From assembly GCA_036346375.1 (NCBI GenBank), contig CM070520.1, positions 45,279,854 through 45,343,853 of the forward strand: DNA of 64,000 nucleotides. Direction: 5' to 3'. The position numbers were made by a program, and so were the translations under genes. Below are positions 33,329 to 43,549 of the stretch, in pieces. The stretch is from Guadua angustifolia. Taxonomy: Eukaryota; Streptophyta; Magnoliopsida; Poales; Poaceae. Under the pieces are notes generated by a model. That model was not told the DNA's origin and did not search any database. It saw only the letters and a list, made by a program, of their open reading frames with translations. Position 1 is the stretch's first letter, and every line of letters begins with the position of its first letter.

Positions 33329-34177
33329 TTGAAGATACCTCAACAGATTTGGGCTAACATCTCAATGGATTTTATCACTTGTTTACCAAAGGCGTCCGGC
33401 AAGACGGCACTTTTGGTGGTGGTTGACCGGCTCTCGAAGTATGCACACTTTATTGCCCTATCCCGTCCGGCCACAGCTTCCACAGTTGCCAAGCTCTTCT
33501 TTGATCAGGTGGTCCGACTCCATGGAATTCCCGAGTCCATCGTCTTGGATAGAGATCCGGTGTTCCTCAGCACATTCTGGCAGGACTTGTTCAAACGCAG
33601 TGGCACTGCACTTTTGCTTTCATCCGCCTATCATCCTCAAACGGATGGACAAACCGAGGTTGTCAATCAAACCATTGAAATGTACCTGCGATGCTTGGTG
33701 GCGGACAATCCTACTACATGGGTCACATGGCTTCCATGGGCAGAGTTTTGTTACAACTCTTCCTTTCATTCTGCTCTTCACATGACACCGTTTGAATTGG
33801 TCTATGGAAGAGCTCCACCATCTTTATAGCCATATCAGCCGAGTGCCACAACCATTGATTTAGTTGACTGTCAGCTAGTTGATCGCGACTCATTGTTGGC
33901 ATCCGCCAAGGCACACCTCTCTCAGGCTCAAAATAGAATGAAACAGCAGTATGATCAACATCATCGTGAAGTTCAGTTCGAGGCAGGCTCGTGGGTGTGG
34001 TTGAAGCTGCAGAAACACCGTCAAGCGACGGCCCGTGGGGGTCCTTCTCACAAATTGTCTCCCTGCTTCTATGGACCCTACTTGGTTGAGGCTCGTGTGG
34101 GTTCAGTGGCATATCGCCTTGCGCTTCCAGCCATGGCACGCATTCATAATGTGTTCCATGTCTCTCTTTTGAAGTAG
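33329..34177 (+). pseudogene. Element F integrase
   Basis: Integrase inserts the DNA copy into the genome. An open frame of 166 codons (33,329-33,829) carries the D-D-E core: ISMDFITCLPKASGK with the first Asp, IPESIVLDRDPVFLSTFW with the second, and YHPQTDGQTEVVNQTIEMY with the Glu. TAG at 33,827 interrupts. The C-terminal part continues in frame: QNRMKQQYDQHHREVQFEAG, WVWLKLQKHRQ, KLSPCFYGPYLVEARVG and HNVFHVSLLK, the GPY/F module. All catalytic residues are present; one stop separates core and tail. Confidence 0.87.
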
Positions 34178-34411
34178 TACAAGGGCAACCCTCCGTCCCA
34201 GCCTCCTGAGTTGCCGAGCCGTGACCTGCCAGACTCGGCTCGGCCGAGCCACACCGCTCCTCGCCTTGATTTGTCAAGGGTCATCGTCAGTTCTTGGTCC
34301 ACTGGACAGGTGAACCGCAAGAAGAAGCTACACAGGTGGATCACGATCGTCCTTCGGCAGTCTTATCCCGATTGCAAGCTTGAGGACAAGCTTGTTTTCC
34401 ACGGGGGAGTA
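34178..34411 (+). pseudogene. Element F chromodomain-like C-terminal tail
   Basis: After a TAG at about 34,178 the same frame gives LDLSRVIVSSWSTGQVNRKK and RQSYPDCKLEDKLVFHGG. This resembles the shortened chromodomain end of Reina elements, where a W-x-x-L-P...A-T-W-E core precedes F-P-x-x-x-LEDK. The W-E core is not intact. It ends in the polypurine tract before the 3' LTR. Confidence 0.5.
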
Positions 34412-34802
34412 ATGATATAGATCGAGTATATTATAGAAAGGGGAGGAGAGGATCTGCCGCATAGGGCCATCTTTATGGCGCTGATTGCCATCTTGAGGCG
34501 ATTCTGTTTTACCGTTTCATACCTTTCAAGTTTAGTAGTTCATATCTTTCAAGTCTGGTAGTTTTCAATTAGTTTGTTATTTCTATCCTTAGTTTGTTAC
34601 TTTCCATGTACTGCAAGATATAAGAGGCGGAAAGAAATAAGAAAAGGCATGCAAAATTTTGCATAAACATAGACTAAAGGCGGTGGCTCAAAAGACCAAA
34701 TTACACTCCCATGGCGGAATCGTCGACGAGCAATCTTAAATCCGGAGCTCGGGCGAACACTCGTCATCTGAGCAAGCTCTCATTGAGGCGAGCTCGTTAC
34801 CA
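34412..34802 (+). repeat. Element F 3' LTR
   Basis: 391 bp, from TGATATAGATCG to CTCGTTACCA, followed by ATTTT (34,803-34,807), the right copy of the target duplication. Confidence 0.9.
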
Positions 34803-34807
34803 ATTTT

Positions 34808-35346
34808 CAGAGTATCTTCATGGTACTCAAGATTTTGGTATATGGCTTTCTGCTTCCTCATGCATTAGTTTAAGAGCATTCTCTGATGCTGATTTTGGAG
34901 GTTGTAGAATTGATAGAAAAAGTACATCTGGTTCATGTCACTTCGTGGGTAATTCTCTTATTGCATGGTCATCTAAAAAACAATCTTCTGTTGCACAATC
35001 AACTGCTGAATCTGAATATGTGGCTGCTGCTAGTTGTTGTTCTCAAATTCTTTGGATAGTAGCTACACTTAAAGATTACGGGGTTAATTTGGATAGTGTT
35101 CCTCTTTTGTGTGACAACACTAGTGCAATATGCATTGCTAAGAATCCTATGCAACATTCTAGAACAAAACACATTGAGATCAGATTTCACTTTCTTAGAG
35201 ATCATGTAGAAAAGGGAAATATTGTGCTTCATCATGTGGATACTGAACATCAATTGGCAGGCATCTTTACAAAACTTTTGTCTTCTTCTCGTTTTGTTTT
35301 TATTCGGGGAGAACTTGGGTTGGTTCATCTGATGGGTTATTTTTGA
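34808..35346 (+). pseudogene. Element C RNase H, second part of pol
   Basis: C pol resumes in frame after F: YLHGTQDFGIWLSASSC, SLRAFSDADFGGCRIDRKST (RNase H start with the catalytic Asp), SGSCHFVGNSLIAWSSKKQ, VAQSTAESEYVAAASC (catalytic Glu region), LLCDNTSAICIAKNP and HSRTKHIEIRFHFLRDHVEK, ending with stop at 35,344. This stretch of about 180 codons has no internal stop and is the best-preserved part of C. Confidence 0.9.
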
Positions 35347-36422
35347 GGGGGAGTTTTTGAAACTTTTGTAATCTTTTATAACATGCTTTTTATTTTGTGT
35401 GTTTCTTAAATGAAAAACAAAAATGAAAAACAAAAAAAATACTGAGCATTGTATTTCATACACATATGTCATTTGAAGCCATGTTTATGTTTCAAGATCT
35501 TTGCAACTTCATGTTCATGCACATATAGTGTAGTTTATGACATGGCTATTTAAATGGAATGACAACTTGAATTAAATCTTGCCATGGTTGAACTTTCTTG
35601 GCTATCTTGATCCTGCTCAAAAAGTGCTAAATCTGAAAGTTAAGTACTAAAGCTAAAAGAGTGATTGTTGATAAATGCAAGAACAAGGTTATGTACTATC
35701 GCACTTCTTCTTTCTGAGGCCTTATCATTGCACTTTGATATGAACTTGGAAGAAGTTGTGTATGGCCGAAACCATGAAACCTTAAGCCTGTGATTGCTTG
35801 GCATGGTTGAAAAGTAAGGCTGATGGTGCATATAATTCTTTGCAATTGTTATTGTTGCAATCAATTAATGAATCAGTTTTTCAAGCACAAATAATGTGAA
35901 CAAAAAATTCAATGCTTTCAGATTTTAAGATTGTTGAGAAAGGGAGATCATGCCATGCAAAAAATCATTAATAGTAGTTGATTTCTAGTTATACTTACTC
36001 TACATTGTTTATGTGTAGATTTAAGGGTGCAAATATTTTTGATAGCATGACTTGGTGATAAAATTGTTACATTTGTGCATGACTTATAATGCTCAGTACA
36101 TAAAAAGACAAACTAAAAATAAACAAGAAGATTTTGTTCTCTCTTTTGTATTCTTGATGAATCCATTGTCAAAGGGGGAGAATTTTGGAGTCAAAGGGGG
36201 AGAACTTTGGAGATTTTTGGACACATATTGCACATTCACACACATTTTTCTTCCTTTATTTTTTCTTCTTTTTAGGGGGAGATTATTTCTTCTTTTTAGG
36301 GGAAGATTTTTCACTTTGTTTTTTGTTTTTAAAACAAAATTTCTTAAAAAACTTTTCTTGTGAGGTGAATGCCAATGTTCAGTTCTAAATGGTGTTGCCA
36401 ATATTTTCATCAAGGGGGAGAT
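35347..36422 (+). other. Element C 3' spacer with multiple polypurine tracts
   Basis: A non-coding AT-rich spacer. GGGGGAG-type tracts occur at about 35,347, 36,172, 36,194, 36,273, 36,296 (GGGGAAG) and 36,413, the last one abutting the 3' LTR. Repeated polypurine tracts here are a known Sirevirus hallmark. No ORF of note. Confidence 0.75.
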
Positions 36423-37811
36423 TGTGAAATCATGTGCTGAAAAATTGGCTGAGTAATGAAATTGGCATTGCAAAGTGGTTGTGATTATGACATGTGTGGT
36501 GCTTGTGCATATGCTGGTGATAGCATGATGATGGTTTTGCTTGATGCAACGCACTCGTGTGAGTGGTTGCATGGATTGACTCTGAATCAAGTCGTGGACT
36601 TGTCTTGGATTTGTTTCTTGTTTATTCATGTGCAGGTGTTGCTCTAGGGCAAACGTGGTCGATGACGGGACCGGAACTAGGTTCATGGAGGAACTGAGGT
36701 TCGAGACTAGGTTCAGGGAGGAATCGAGGTCTTGGTGGTCGAGGATGTCATGCGGAACGTTCGGGCTAGAGAACTTGCACATGAAGGATGGTTTGTCACG
36801 TAATTACAGCATGTGGGCTGTACATGCGTGCAAGAGTTGTTTTTGGCCATGTTGGGCCATGTTGAGATGTATACGAATTCTTTCCATGTGCGAAGTGGAG
36901 TTGTATTCAATCTTGTTATATTTGCTCTATATAAATAGGGGGAGGTGTCTCCTGTTTATGTAGAGAGCCAGGTTTTAGGGTTGTACTCTTTTGTTTGGAG
37001 TACTATTAGACAAAAATAAAATATCTTTCTTACGACTTGAGCGTCCTGTGCATTGCGGCGAGGGCTTTTCCGACGTTTGGGTTTTAAGTCGCTGATTGCT
37101 TCCGACGTTGCGGCTGCATGCAACTATAAGCTTTAGCACCTTGAGGCTCCCTGGCTACTAGAAGTGTTTCACGTGCATGCAAGAAGACCTGCGCTAATTT
37201 GGTCCGTTGTTGATTCGCGTTTTTCAGTCAGTTAATGTCGATTGAGTTTGGTGTTTCATTGTTAGATCGCAAATTATTTTAGTCAACTTGCAAAGGTCAT
37301 AACTTTAGATCCGTAAATCCGATCGACCTGATTCTTTTTGTGTTTGCTGAGGAATTGAGTTTAGTTTTTATAGGGAAAATTTCACATCAATCCAACGGTG
37401 GAATCTCATAGAATTTTCATTTTTGTAAACTAGTTACTAGTCTGCTCGTCTGATCGCCCGACTGGTCGCTTGGTCGCCCAAACTGGTCGCCCAAGTGCTC
37501 TACTGGTCGCCCAAGTGCCCAAACTGGTCGCCCAAGTGCTCTACTAGTCGCCCAAGTGCTCTACTTGTCGCCCATGATTGCTATCTTGATGCTTTGTTGT
37601 TCTCTTGATGCGCTTCAGGTCTCTTGGTCTCCCAAGCGCATAAGCTGGTCTCTCAAGCGTGTAAACGCGGTCTACATGTTTACCATCTGCATGAACTTGT
37701 TTTCAAGAAATTTGAGTTTCAATTGGGGTGTTTCAAAAATCATCAAAAATTTGATTTTAGCTTCCGCGCAATCATTCACCCCCCTGTGATTGCTACGTTA
37801 GTATATTTCGA
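36423..37811 (+). repeat. Element C 3' LTR
   Basis: TGTGAAATCATG to GTTAGTATATTTCGA. It lacks the last bases (TCCTACA) present in the 5' copy and passes straight into B gag. A run of short repeats (CTGGTCGCCCAAGTGCTCTA, period about 18-20 bp) at 37,440-37,575 is longer than in the 5' LTR (14,275-14,350). TATA-like box near 36,928. Confidence 0.87.
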
Positions 37812-37975
37812 AGTTGAACTTAGGAAGAAGTTAGAAGACCAAGCCCATAGGATTAGAGAAGCTCTGTGCGTTTCTTGTGTGGCCCTCAAGATTGATGCTG
37901 GCCGTCTTTGAGAGAAAAATACTGCGTCTTTGGTGTTTCTTCTTCTCTTTCTGGTTCTTCTTCTTCCTCTCACCC
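37812..37975 (+). pseudogene. Element B gag, middle fragment
   Basis: Two frames give VELRKKLEDQAHRIREALCV, SCVALKIDAGRL, then (after a shift) KYCVFGVSSSLSGSSSS up to the solo LTR. Removing the solo LTR and one duplication copy lets the frame run into FSCASLFRECEYLMS at 39,640. The C-x-S-C-V-A-L-K style is typical of the helical part of Sirevirus/Maximus-like gag. It proves that the solo LTR interrupted B gag. Confidence 0.65.
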
Positions 37976-39635
37976 CTATTTGAAAGACCATGTGGAGGTC
38001 TATCCTTATGTGTGATGTGTAATTGACAAGAGTTGAGCTTGGTTTGATTTGAAATTGAGTTTGATTTGAATTGGATTTCGATTTAAAGCAATTTGAGTGT
38101 TAGTTGCTTTTCCTAGTGCTCTGGGCCTAGAGGCGTAGCATCGAAACTTTGAGAGAAATTATGATTGAACTATGATTTTGGGATAATCATTGAATATCTT
38201 TGTGGGCATTGCTATCTGAAAGGTTTTCCTTGTCTTTGATGGTTGCTTGAGCGTGTGCTAGAGTCATGGTGAGGCGGAGGATGGTGGGACTAGGCGAGGC
38301 GTCGGAGGTCAGGCGGTCGGGAGATCGCCGGAAGATGATCGGAGACGGAGTCCGGGCAAGTCAAGAAGACAAGGAAATGAGTTGATGCTAGCTAGATGCC
38401 GCATGGATCAATGAGGGCCGTCGAATTGCGGTCTAGTTGATAGGTTAGCGGGTCTAGGTAGTATGCTTTGAAAACCATGCAAGAAAACCGGGTATGTGTG
38501 TGGGTTTTGGGTTAGCCCTTGCATGGCTGTGTGTGTGGGTTAATCCTAGCCCTTAAATGAGTGCTCTAGGGTTGAGGAACTCATCCAAGGGTGGTAGGTG
38601 CCCCAAGAGTAGTATAAATAGGGGTGGAGGGGTAGCCTCCTCCCCTTGAAGGTTTGAGTTGCTCCTTTGAGCTTTGCCCACATGAAGTGAGGCTTTGTAA
38701 ACCTTCCCACCGGAAATACAAAAATTTCTTTACATTATTGTGAATTTAAATTCTGCATTTACATTATGCCTTTACTTTCATAATTTAAATTCAGCATTTA
38801 CTTTCGCATTTACTTTCGCGTAATTTACTTTCTTGCAATTTGGATTTGCCTCCCCTCCTTCTAAATGCTTATTTTCGATGTTTTGAGTGTGTTCATTTGG
38901 TTTTACATCTCTTTTGCACTCTTGATTTGAGTAGAGATCATCTTTTCTTGCAAGCTGCAACTCTGTCCAGAACTTGTTCTTCGCGCAGCAGTTAGTTCTT
39001 GATTTTTATAAAAATATAAAAAAATCTTTTTTGAGTGATTCTTGTTGGAGAAGGTGTAGGACTCTCATATCCATCTATAGAAAAATTTTGGAGTCTACTG
39101 GTTGCACCGTTTGCGAGCCATGAGGTGAAAACCGAGCCCCAAACTTTTTGCTCGAAGTTCCTGACTATCTGTGTTCTTTTATTTGTAATGTTTTTTATGT
39201 AAGGTTTTTTGAGTTGAAATTTGGTGGATTTCTTGAAAACTCTTCTTCTCATAGGGAGAAAAATTCTCAAAATTTCTTGAGCTGCAGAAACCCACCAACC
39301 ACCTCTTCAAACTGAGGACAGCTTCTGGAAATTCTGCTTTTGCTTTTCTGAAAGTGGCTTTTGTAATTTGAATTGATCTCCTTTCTAAAAGCAAGAGTTG
39401 AATTGATTCCTTCTCATTTTTGGATACTAGACAACCAGAATTGTGACTAAAAGATCCCCTCATATTTTATGGTACTTATCCATGCAAGTTAGGGGTACAC
39501 ATAGTTGTCTAGGTTTTCGGGTTTTTCACGATTTCCTTTAAGCGATCTTGTCGAGGTTTGATTTGGAGTATTTTGGGAAAATTTGTTTGCGACCATTCAC
39601 CCCCCCTCTATTCGCCATCTCGATCCTTCACTGTT
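37976..39635 (+). repeat. Solo LTR of the element B family (37,981-39,630) with target duplication
   Basis: A 1650-bp LTR copy from TGAAAGACCATG to CGATCCTTCA, similar to the B 5' LTR but without its 64-bp array. It is flanked by CTATT (37,976-37,980) and CTGTT (39,631-39,635), a 5-bp duplication with one change. No primer site or internal sequence follows, and B gag continues on the other side, so it is a solo LTR left by LTR-LTR recombination of a relative that landed in B. TATA-like box near 38,613. Confidence 0.85.
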
Positions 39636-40165
39636 TTTCATGTGCCTCTCTTTTTCGGGAGTGTGAGTACCTCATGAGCACTCTAGAGAAATTTGTAGGA
39701 GGCAAGAAGAAGCTAAACTTCATTCTAGACCAATAAAAAATTAGCAAATTTAATCAGGGTCTAGGATTTGACTACTTAGAGTACGCCAGGACTCATCCTC
39801 CTACCATCGTGTGTGGCTCCAAGAGTGGAGAGATTGTGGTAGCTCCTAGGGTGAGTACCACTGTGTTTAGGTCTGCTAGGGTAATCCATGGGACTTCTAA
39901 GCAGAAGGGTGCTTCTCCTATCACTTCAGTCTCTAGCAAGGCGAAATATATATGCACCTTCTGTAAGAAGGATGGTTACCTAGTAGATTTCTGTTTCAGG
40001 TGCGCCAAGATCTCAAAGCGTGAGCGTGTTGCTGCTCTTAGGGGTATTCAGGGTCATCCCCAGACTCTGAGTGCTCCTAAGGCACACACTGCTTCTAGGC
40101 AGGTTAGAGAGTCGCCTATTTTTGGGCAACATCCAGGACTGGTTTTCATGCTATTCAATTGAGTT
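39636..40165 (+). pseudogene. Element B gag, C-terminal part
   Basis: CEYLMSTLEKFVGGKKKLNF leads to a TAA at about 39,735 and then HPPTIVCGSKSGEIVVAP. The knuckle CTFCKKDGYLVDFC (about 39,957) has Tyr where His is needed, so zinc binding is doubtful. The equivalent knuckle of C (CTHCGRDGHLVDFC) is intact. 40,166-40,500 continues as degenerate linker and ends in YWVPRSALHPSTES. Confidence 0.75.
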
Positions 40166-40524
40166 TTAGTCCTGGAGTTGCTCTTGGTCATCTTTCCACC
40201 GTCCTCTTGATATTTCTCATTTTTCTCATCGAGGTAAATATCAACGACGTTCGATCTTTGGAGGTAAGAGGTTTAGGCAGCCTCACTGGGATGGTCCGGC
40301 TTTTGCATCATGGCGGGCCAAACCAGTGGTAGTTCCTACATCTTCTCTAGAGTTGCTTCTTCTGATCTTGTGAGAGCTGAGCATCAGAGAGACACCAGAG
40401 TCCAATCTTCTCTTCCTGTGACTGGTACTTTGAGGCGTCGTGTGATTTAGTATTGGGTTCCCAGATCCGCACTTCATCCCAGTACTGAGTCTTCTCTCTC
40501 TTTTGACTTGATCAGGTTCGCCGG

Positions 40525-40660
40525 ATGGGGAATAGAGATATTTGGATTATTGACTCCGGTTGTTCTCGCCATATGACCGGAGACTCTCGTTGGTTCTCTT
40601 TCCTAGTCCGAGCCCCCGGTGATGAGTTAATCACTTTTGGGGATGCTTCTTGAGTAGAGT
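40525..40660 (+). pseudogene. Element B protease
   Basis: RDIWIIDSGCSRHMTGDSRW gives the copia protease active site with its Asp (about 40,543). ITFGDAS follows, then a TGA at about 40,651 and continuing protease/linker in the next open frame. Confidence 0.8.
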
Positions 40661-40662
40661 CA

Positions 40663-41760
40663 TTGCTAAAATGTAAATGTCGCATTAATGAAAATTTTAT
40701 TCTTAAGGACGTTGCCTTAGCAAGTAAGCTGCATTATAATTTCCTTTCAGTTTCTCAACTTATCGATGACTCCTTCGAGGTAAGCTTCAAGAGTAATGCT
40801 TGTAGATTCTTTGATTCATCAGAAGGGTTAGTTTGCGGGATTTCTAGATTTGGGAAAGTCTTTCATGCTGATTTTTTTACTTCTTCTGGAGAATCTCTTC
40901 GTTGTTTGATTGTTTCTGACTCCCGTGATTTCTCCTTCTGGCATAAGAAACTTGGTCACATTGGTTTTGATCATTTGACCAGAGTTAGTAGCCACGATCT
41001 CATTCGTGGTTTGCCTAAACTCAAAATGGTCAAAGACTTTGTTTGCTCTCCCTGCCGATATGGCAAGATAATTCTTGCTTCTCATCCTCTAGTCCTTTGT
41101 AGTGATGGTGATGCACCAGGACGGCTTTTACATATGGACCTTTGTTGGTCTAGCTAGAGTCTGATCGGCGGGAGGAAGTGGTATATCCTTATCATAATTG
41201 ATGATTTTTGAGGTATTCTTGGCTGTTTTTCATGGCCTCGAAGGATGAGACTTTTTCTCACTTCAGGAGTTTAGTCAGTAGGTTATCTTTTGAGCTCCCA
41301 GGTGCATTACGAGCTATACGCAGTGATAATGACACGGAGTTCAAGAATTTCTACTTTGAGTGGTTCTGTGAGGAGTCTGATCTAGAGCATCAGTTCTCTT
41401 CTCCCTATGCACCTCAGCAAAATGGCGTAGTGGAAAGGAAGAATTGGAGCCTGATTGAGTTGGCCAGGACGATGCTAGATGAGTACAATGCTCTTAGAAA
41501 ATTTTGGGCTAAGCCTATTACTATTGCTTGTCATGTTTCCAATTGAGTTTTCTTGAGAGCATATTTGTATCGCACTTATTATGAGTTTAGGTATGGGTGA
41601 AAGCCCAATGTTTCTCATTTTTACGTTTTTGGTTGCAAATGCTTTATTTTGAAGTTTGGTAAACTGGATAAGTTTGAGTCTCGTTCTTCTGATGGTATTT
41701 TTTCTGGGTTACTCGACTTCTTCTCATAGCTATAGGGTTTAGAGTTGTGATGCGAATAGG
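40663..41760 (+). pseudogene. Element B integrase
   Basis: The protease end (LASKLHYNFLSVSQLIDD) leads to the integrase zinc domain: FWHKKLGHIGFDHLTRVSSH, RGLPKLKMVKDFVCSPCRYG (H-x3-H...C-x2-C present). Core: LLHMDLCWSS, stop, WYILIIIDDF, stop; then ALRAIRSDNDTEFKNFYFEW with the second Asp (normally DNG, here DND), YAPQQNGVVERKNWSLIELA with the Glu, and YGKPNVSHFYVFGCKCFIL-like end. Stops near 41,155 and 41,209 plus a TGA near 41,546 break it. The region 41,760-42,150 is an acidic linker (EDEDDEDD-like) with many stops, typical of the spacer before reverse transcriptase. Confidence 0.82.
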
Positions 41761-42154
41761 ATCATAGAGACCTGTGACGTGACCTTTAATGAGGCTAGCT
41801 CAGGAGCTAGACCCGATATTTCAAGCTCTTCTTATCACTCTGAGACAATCTTTATAGAGGATGAGGATGATGAAGATGATGGTGTTCCACTTGATCTAGT
41901 CTCCTCTACACCTGAGGTGCTTCCTGTTTCCATTTCTACACCTTAGGGAGACCAGCCTTTGCTTTCCGACTCTCCTTCAGTGAGTGGCTCTATTCCTATC
42001 TCTTCTGCTCAAGAGGTAGAGGCCACTTCTGCTTCTGATCCTCCCTGTCACATTCAGCACTCTCAACCACCTGATCAGATCATTGGTGATCTGTTTGAAT
42101 GTGTGACGCGCTCAAAATCAAGCTTATCTTATTTCTGCCTCCACTCTACCTTTG

Positions 42155-42836
42155 TTGCCTTTTTTAAGCCAAAGGATGTTTATCATGCATTATTCGATGA
42201 ATAATGGATTAGTGCTATGCATGAGGAACTTGAAAACTTTGAGAGGAATAAAGTCTGGCAGCTTGTAGAACCCCCATCTGGTCATAATGTCATTGGGACT
42301 ATGTGGGTGTTAAAAAACAAGTAGAGTGAGGATGGGGTTGTCATTCACAACAAGGCTAGGCTAGTTGCACAGGGCTTCACTCAAGTTGAGGGTCTTGACT
42401 TTGAGGAGACCTTTGCCCCTGTAGCTAGACTTGAAGTGATTAGAATCCTGCTTATATTCTCTGCATCCCAGGGCTTCAAGCTCTATCAAATGGATGTCAA
42501 GAGTGTATTCCTCAATGGTTTCATTGAGGAAGAGGTTTATGTCAAATAACCTTTAGGATTTGAGAATCCTAAGTAACCAAACCATATCTACAAGCTTTCC
42601 AAAGCCTTGTATGGATTTAAGTAGGCCCTCAGAGCTTGGTACGGGAGGCTTAAGTCTTATCTTCTCAGTCATGGTTTCAAAATGGGTATAGTAGACAGAA
42701 CTCTATTCATCAGACACCAGGATTCCCATTTTCTTCTCGTCCAGATTTATGTGGACGATATTATCTCTGGTGGCTCATCTCAATCTCTTGTGTCTCATTT
42801 TTCTGAGGTAATAAGCATAGAATTTGAAATGAGTGT
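42155..42836 (+). pseudogene. Element B reverse transcriptase, first part
   Basis: One frame runs from FKPKDVYHALFDE through WISAMHEELENFERNKVW, HNKARLVAQGFTQVEGLDFE, ETFAPVARLEVIRILLIFSA, QMDVKSVFLNGFIEEEVYVK, SKALYGFK-ALRAWY and the catalytic YVDD (42,748-42,759). Five stops lie in frame (42,202, 42,322, 42,547, 42,574 and 42,622); each is one transition from the expected Gln or Trp codon. The domain is cut by element D inside GAGTGT at 42,836 and resumes at 53,614. Confidence 0.87.
42832..42836. repeat. Target-site duplication of element D, left copy (AGTGT)
   Basis: AGTGT precedes the D LTR (42,837) and is repeated at 53,609-53,613 right after the D 3' LTR. Removing D and one copy restores the reading frame of B reverse transcriptase (EFEMSV then MGELSYFL). 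Confidence 0.92.
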
Positions 42837-43481
42837 TGTCGGGGACTGAGAAACCTCTGACAAGTCAACACACGGTCAACAGGGTCCCTAGCTCGGGACG
42901 ATGCGGCAAGGGGCCTCGACCAAGACCTAAGCAACGCTGATACCCACACGACCTCGAGCTCGGGTAGTGAGGGGTCCCATCCCCGCACGACCTTGACCTT
43001 GGCTCGAGGGAGTGCGTTTACTCGGCGGTTACCAAGACCAGGATGGTGGCGTCAAAGCGGAACGTGGCGGCGTTTAAAGGCGATTCTGGTCCACCCTCAA
43101 CGCGCACGAGGCCACTACTCCGGGAATCTCTCCCGTCCATTGTGGGCAGCATCCGGGATGATATAAGACCCGCGAGGGCATGCATCACGGGGAGACAACA
43201 TCGGCGCATGCGATGAACCGATAAACTCAAACGCTCAAGCTCGAGCTGTAACACACACACTCTGTACTCAGGATAGTGAAATTCCTCCGCCTCGGGAGAA
43301 GACTGGAGTAGGGTTGTTACCCTTGTAGGGGGCTCAAACTAGTATAATCCGCTGTCTCTTGCTCGTTGATGCCTAGCTCCGACCTTAGCCCAATCCATCG
43401 TTGAGCGCAGCGCTTTCTGGGTCCCTCATTCACACTAACCCCGTTTTCATCTTTGCGGTCAGGCGATTCCGATCGTCGACA
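42837..43481 (+). repeat. Element D 5' LTR
   Basis: 645 bp. It shares with 52,973-53,608 the blocks CTCTGACAAGTCAACACACG and AGCGCTTTCTGGGTCCCTCA. A TATA-like box GATATAAGAC is near 43,159 (53,285 in the partner). Confidence 0.93.
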
Positions 43482-43483
43482 GC

Positions 43484-43502
43484 TGGCGCCCACCGTGGGG
43501 CC
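43484..43502 (+). other. Element D primer-binding site
   Basis: TGGCGCCCACCGTGGGGCC two bases after the LTR end is the primer site common in Tat/RIRE2-like gypsy elements of grasses. Confidence 0.85.
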
Positions 43503-43549
43503 CTAAAGCTTCGCTCATTCGAAGGAAAGGGATCAAGGTCTCGGGAGCA

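Larger units (their letters stand above)
29434..34802 (+). mobile_element. Element F: Reina-type Ty3/gypsy chromovirus, complete ends
   Basis: A 5.37-kb element with LTRs of 390 and 391 bp, perfect TG...CA ends, primer site, polypurine tract (CGGGGGAGTAA before 34,412) and ATTTT duplications. The internal order is gag, protease, reverse transcriptase, RNase H, integrase, chromodomain-like tail, all on the plus strand, which is the gypsy order. Small size, short LTRs and the C-terminal tail (LEDKLVFHGG) suggest the Reina chromovirus clade (inference). Several stops and one or more frameshifts make it non-autonomous. It interrupts the pol of C. Confidence 0.9.
12981..37811 (+). mobile_element. 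Element C: Sirevirus-like Ty1/copia retrotransposon, nested in B
   Basis: Both LTR copies start TGTGAAATCATGTGCTG (12,981 and 36,423). The 5' LTR is itself split by element E and resumes at 26,324-26,357, followed by a Met-type primer site. Inside are gag with two zinc knuckles, protease, the end of reverse transcriptase, then F, then RNase H. A roughly 1-kb spacer before the 3' LTR holds several GGGGGAG polypurine tracts. Large gag with coiled coils and multiple polypurine tracts are traits of the Sirevirus genus (known family trait). Integrase and the catalytic part of reverse transcriptase are deleted. The last bases of the 3' LTR differ from the 5' copy, and no target duplication is visible, so the right junction with B was rearranged. 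Confidence 0.85.
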
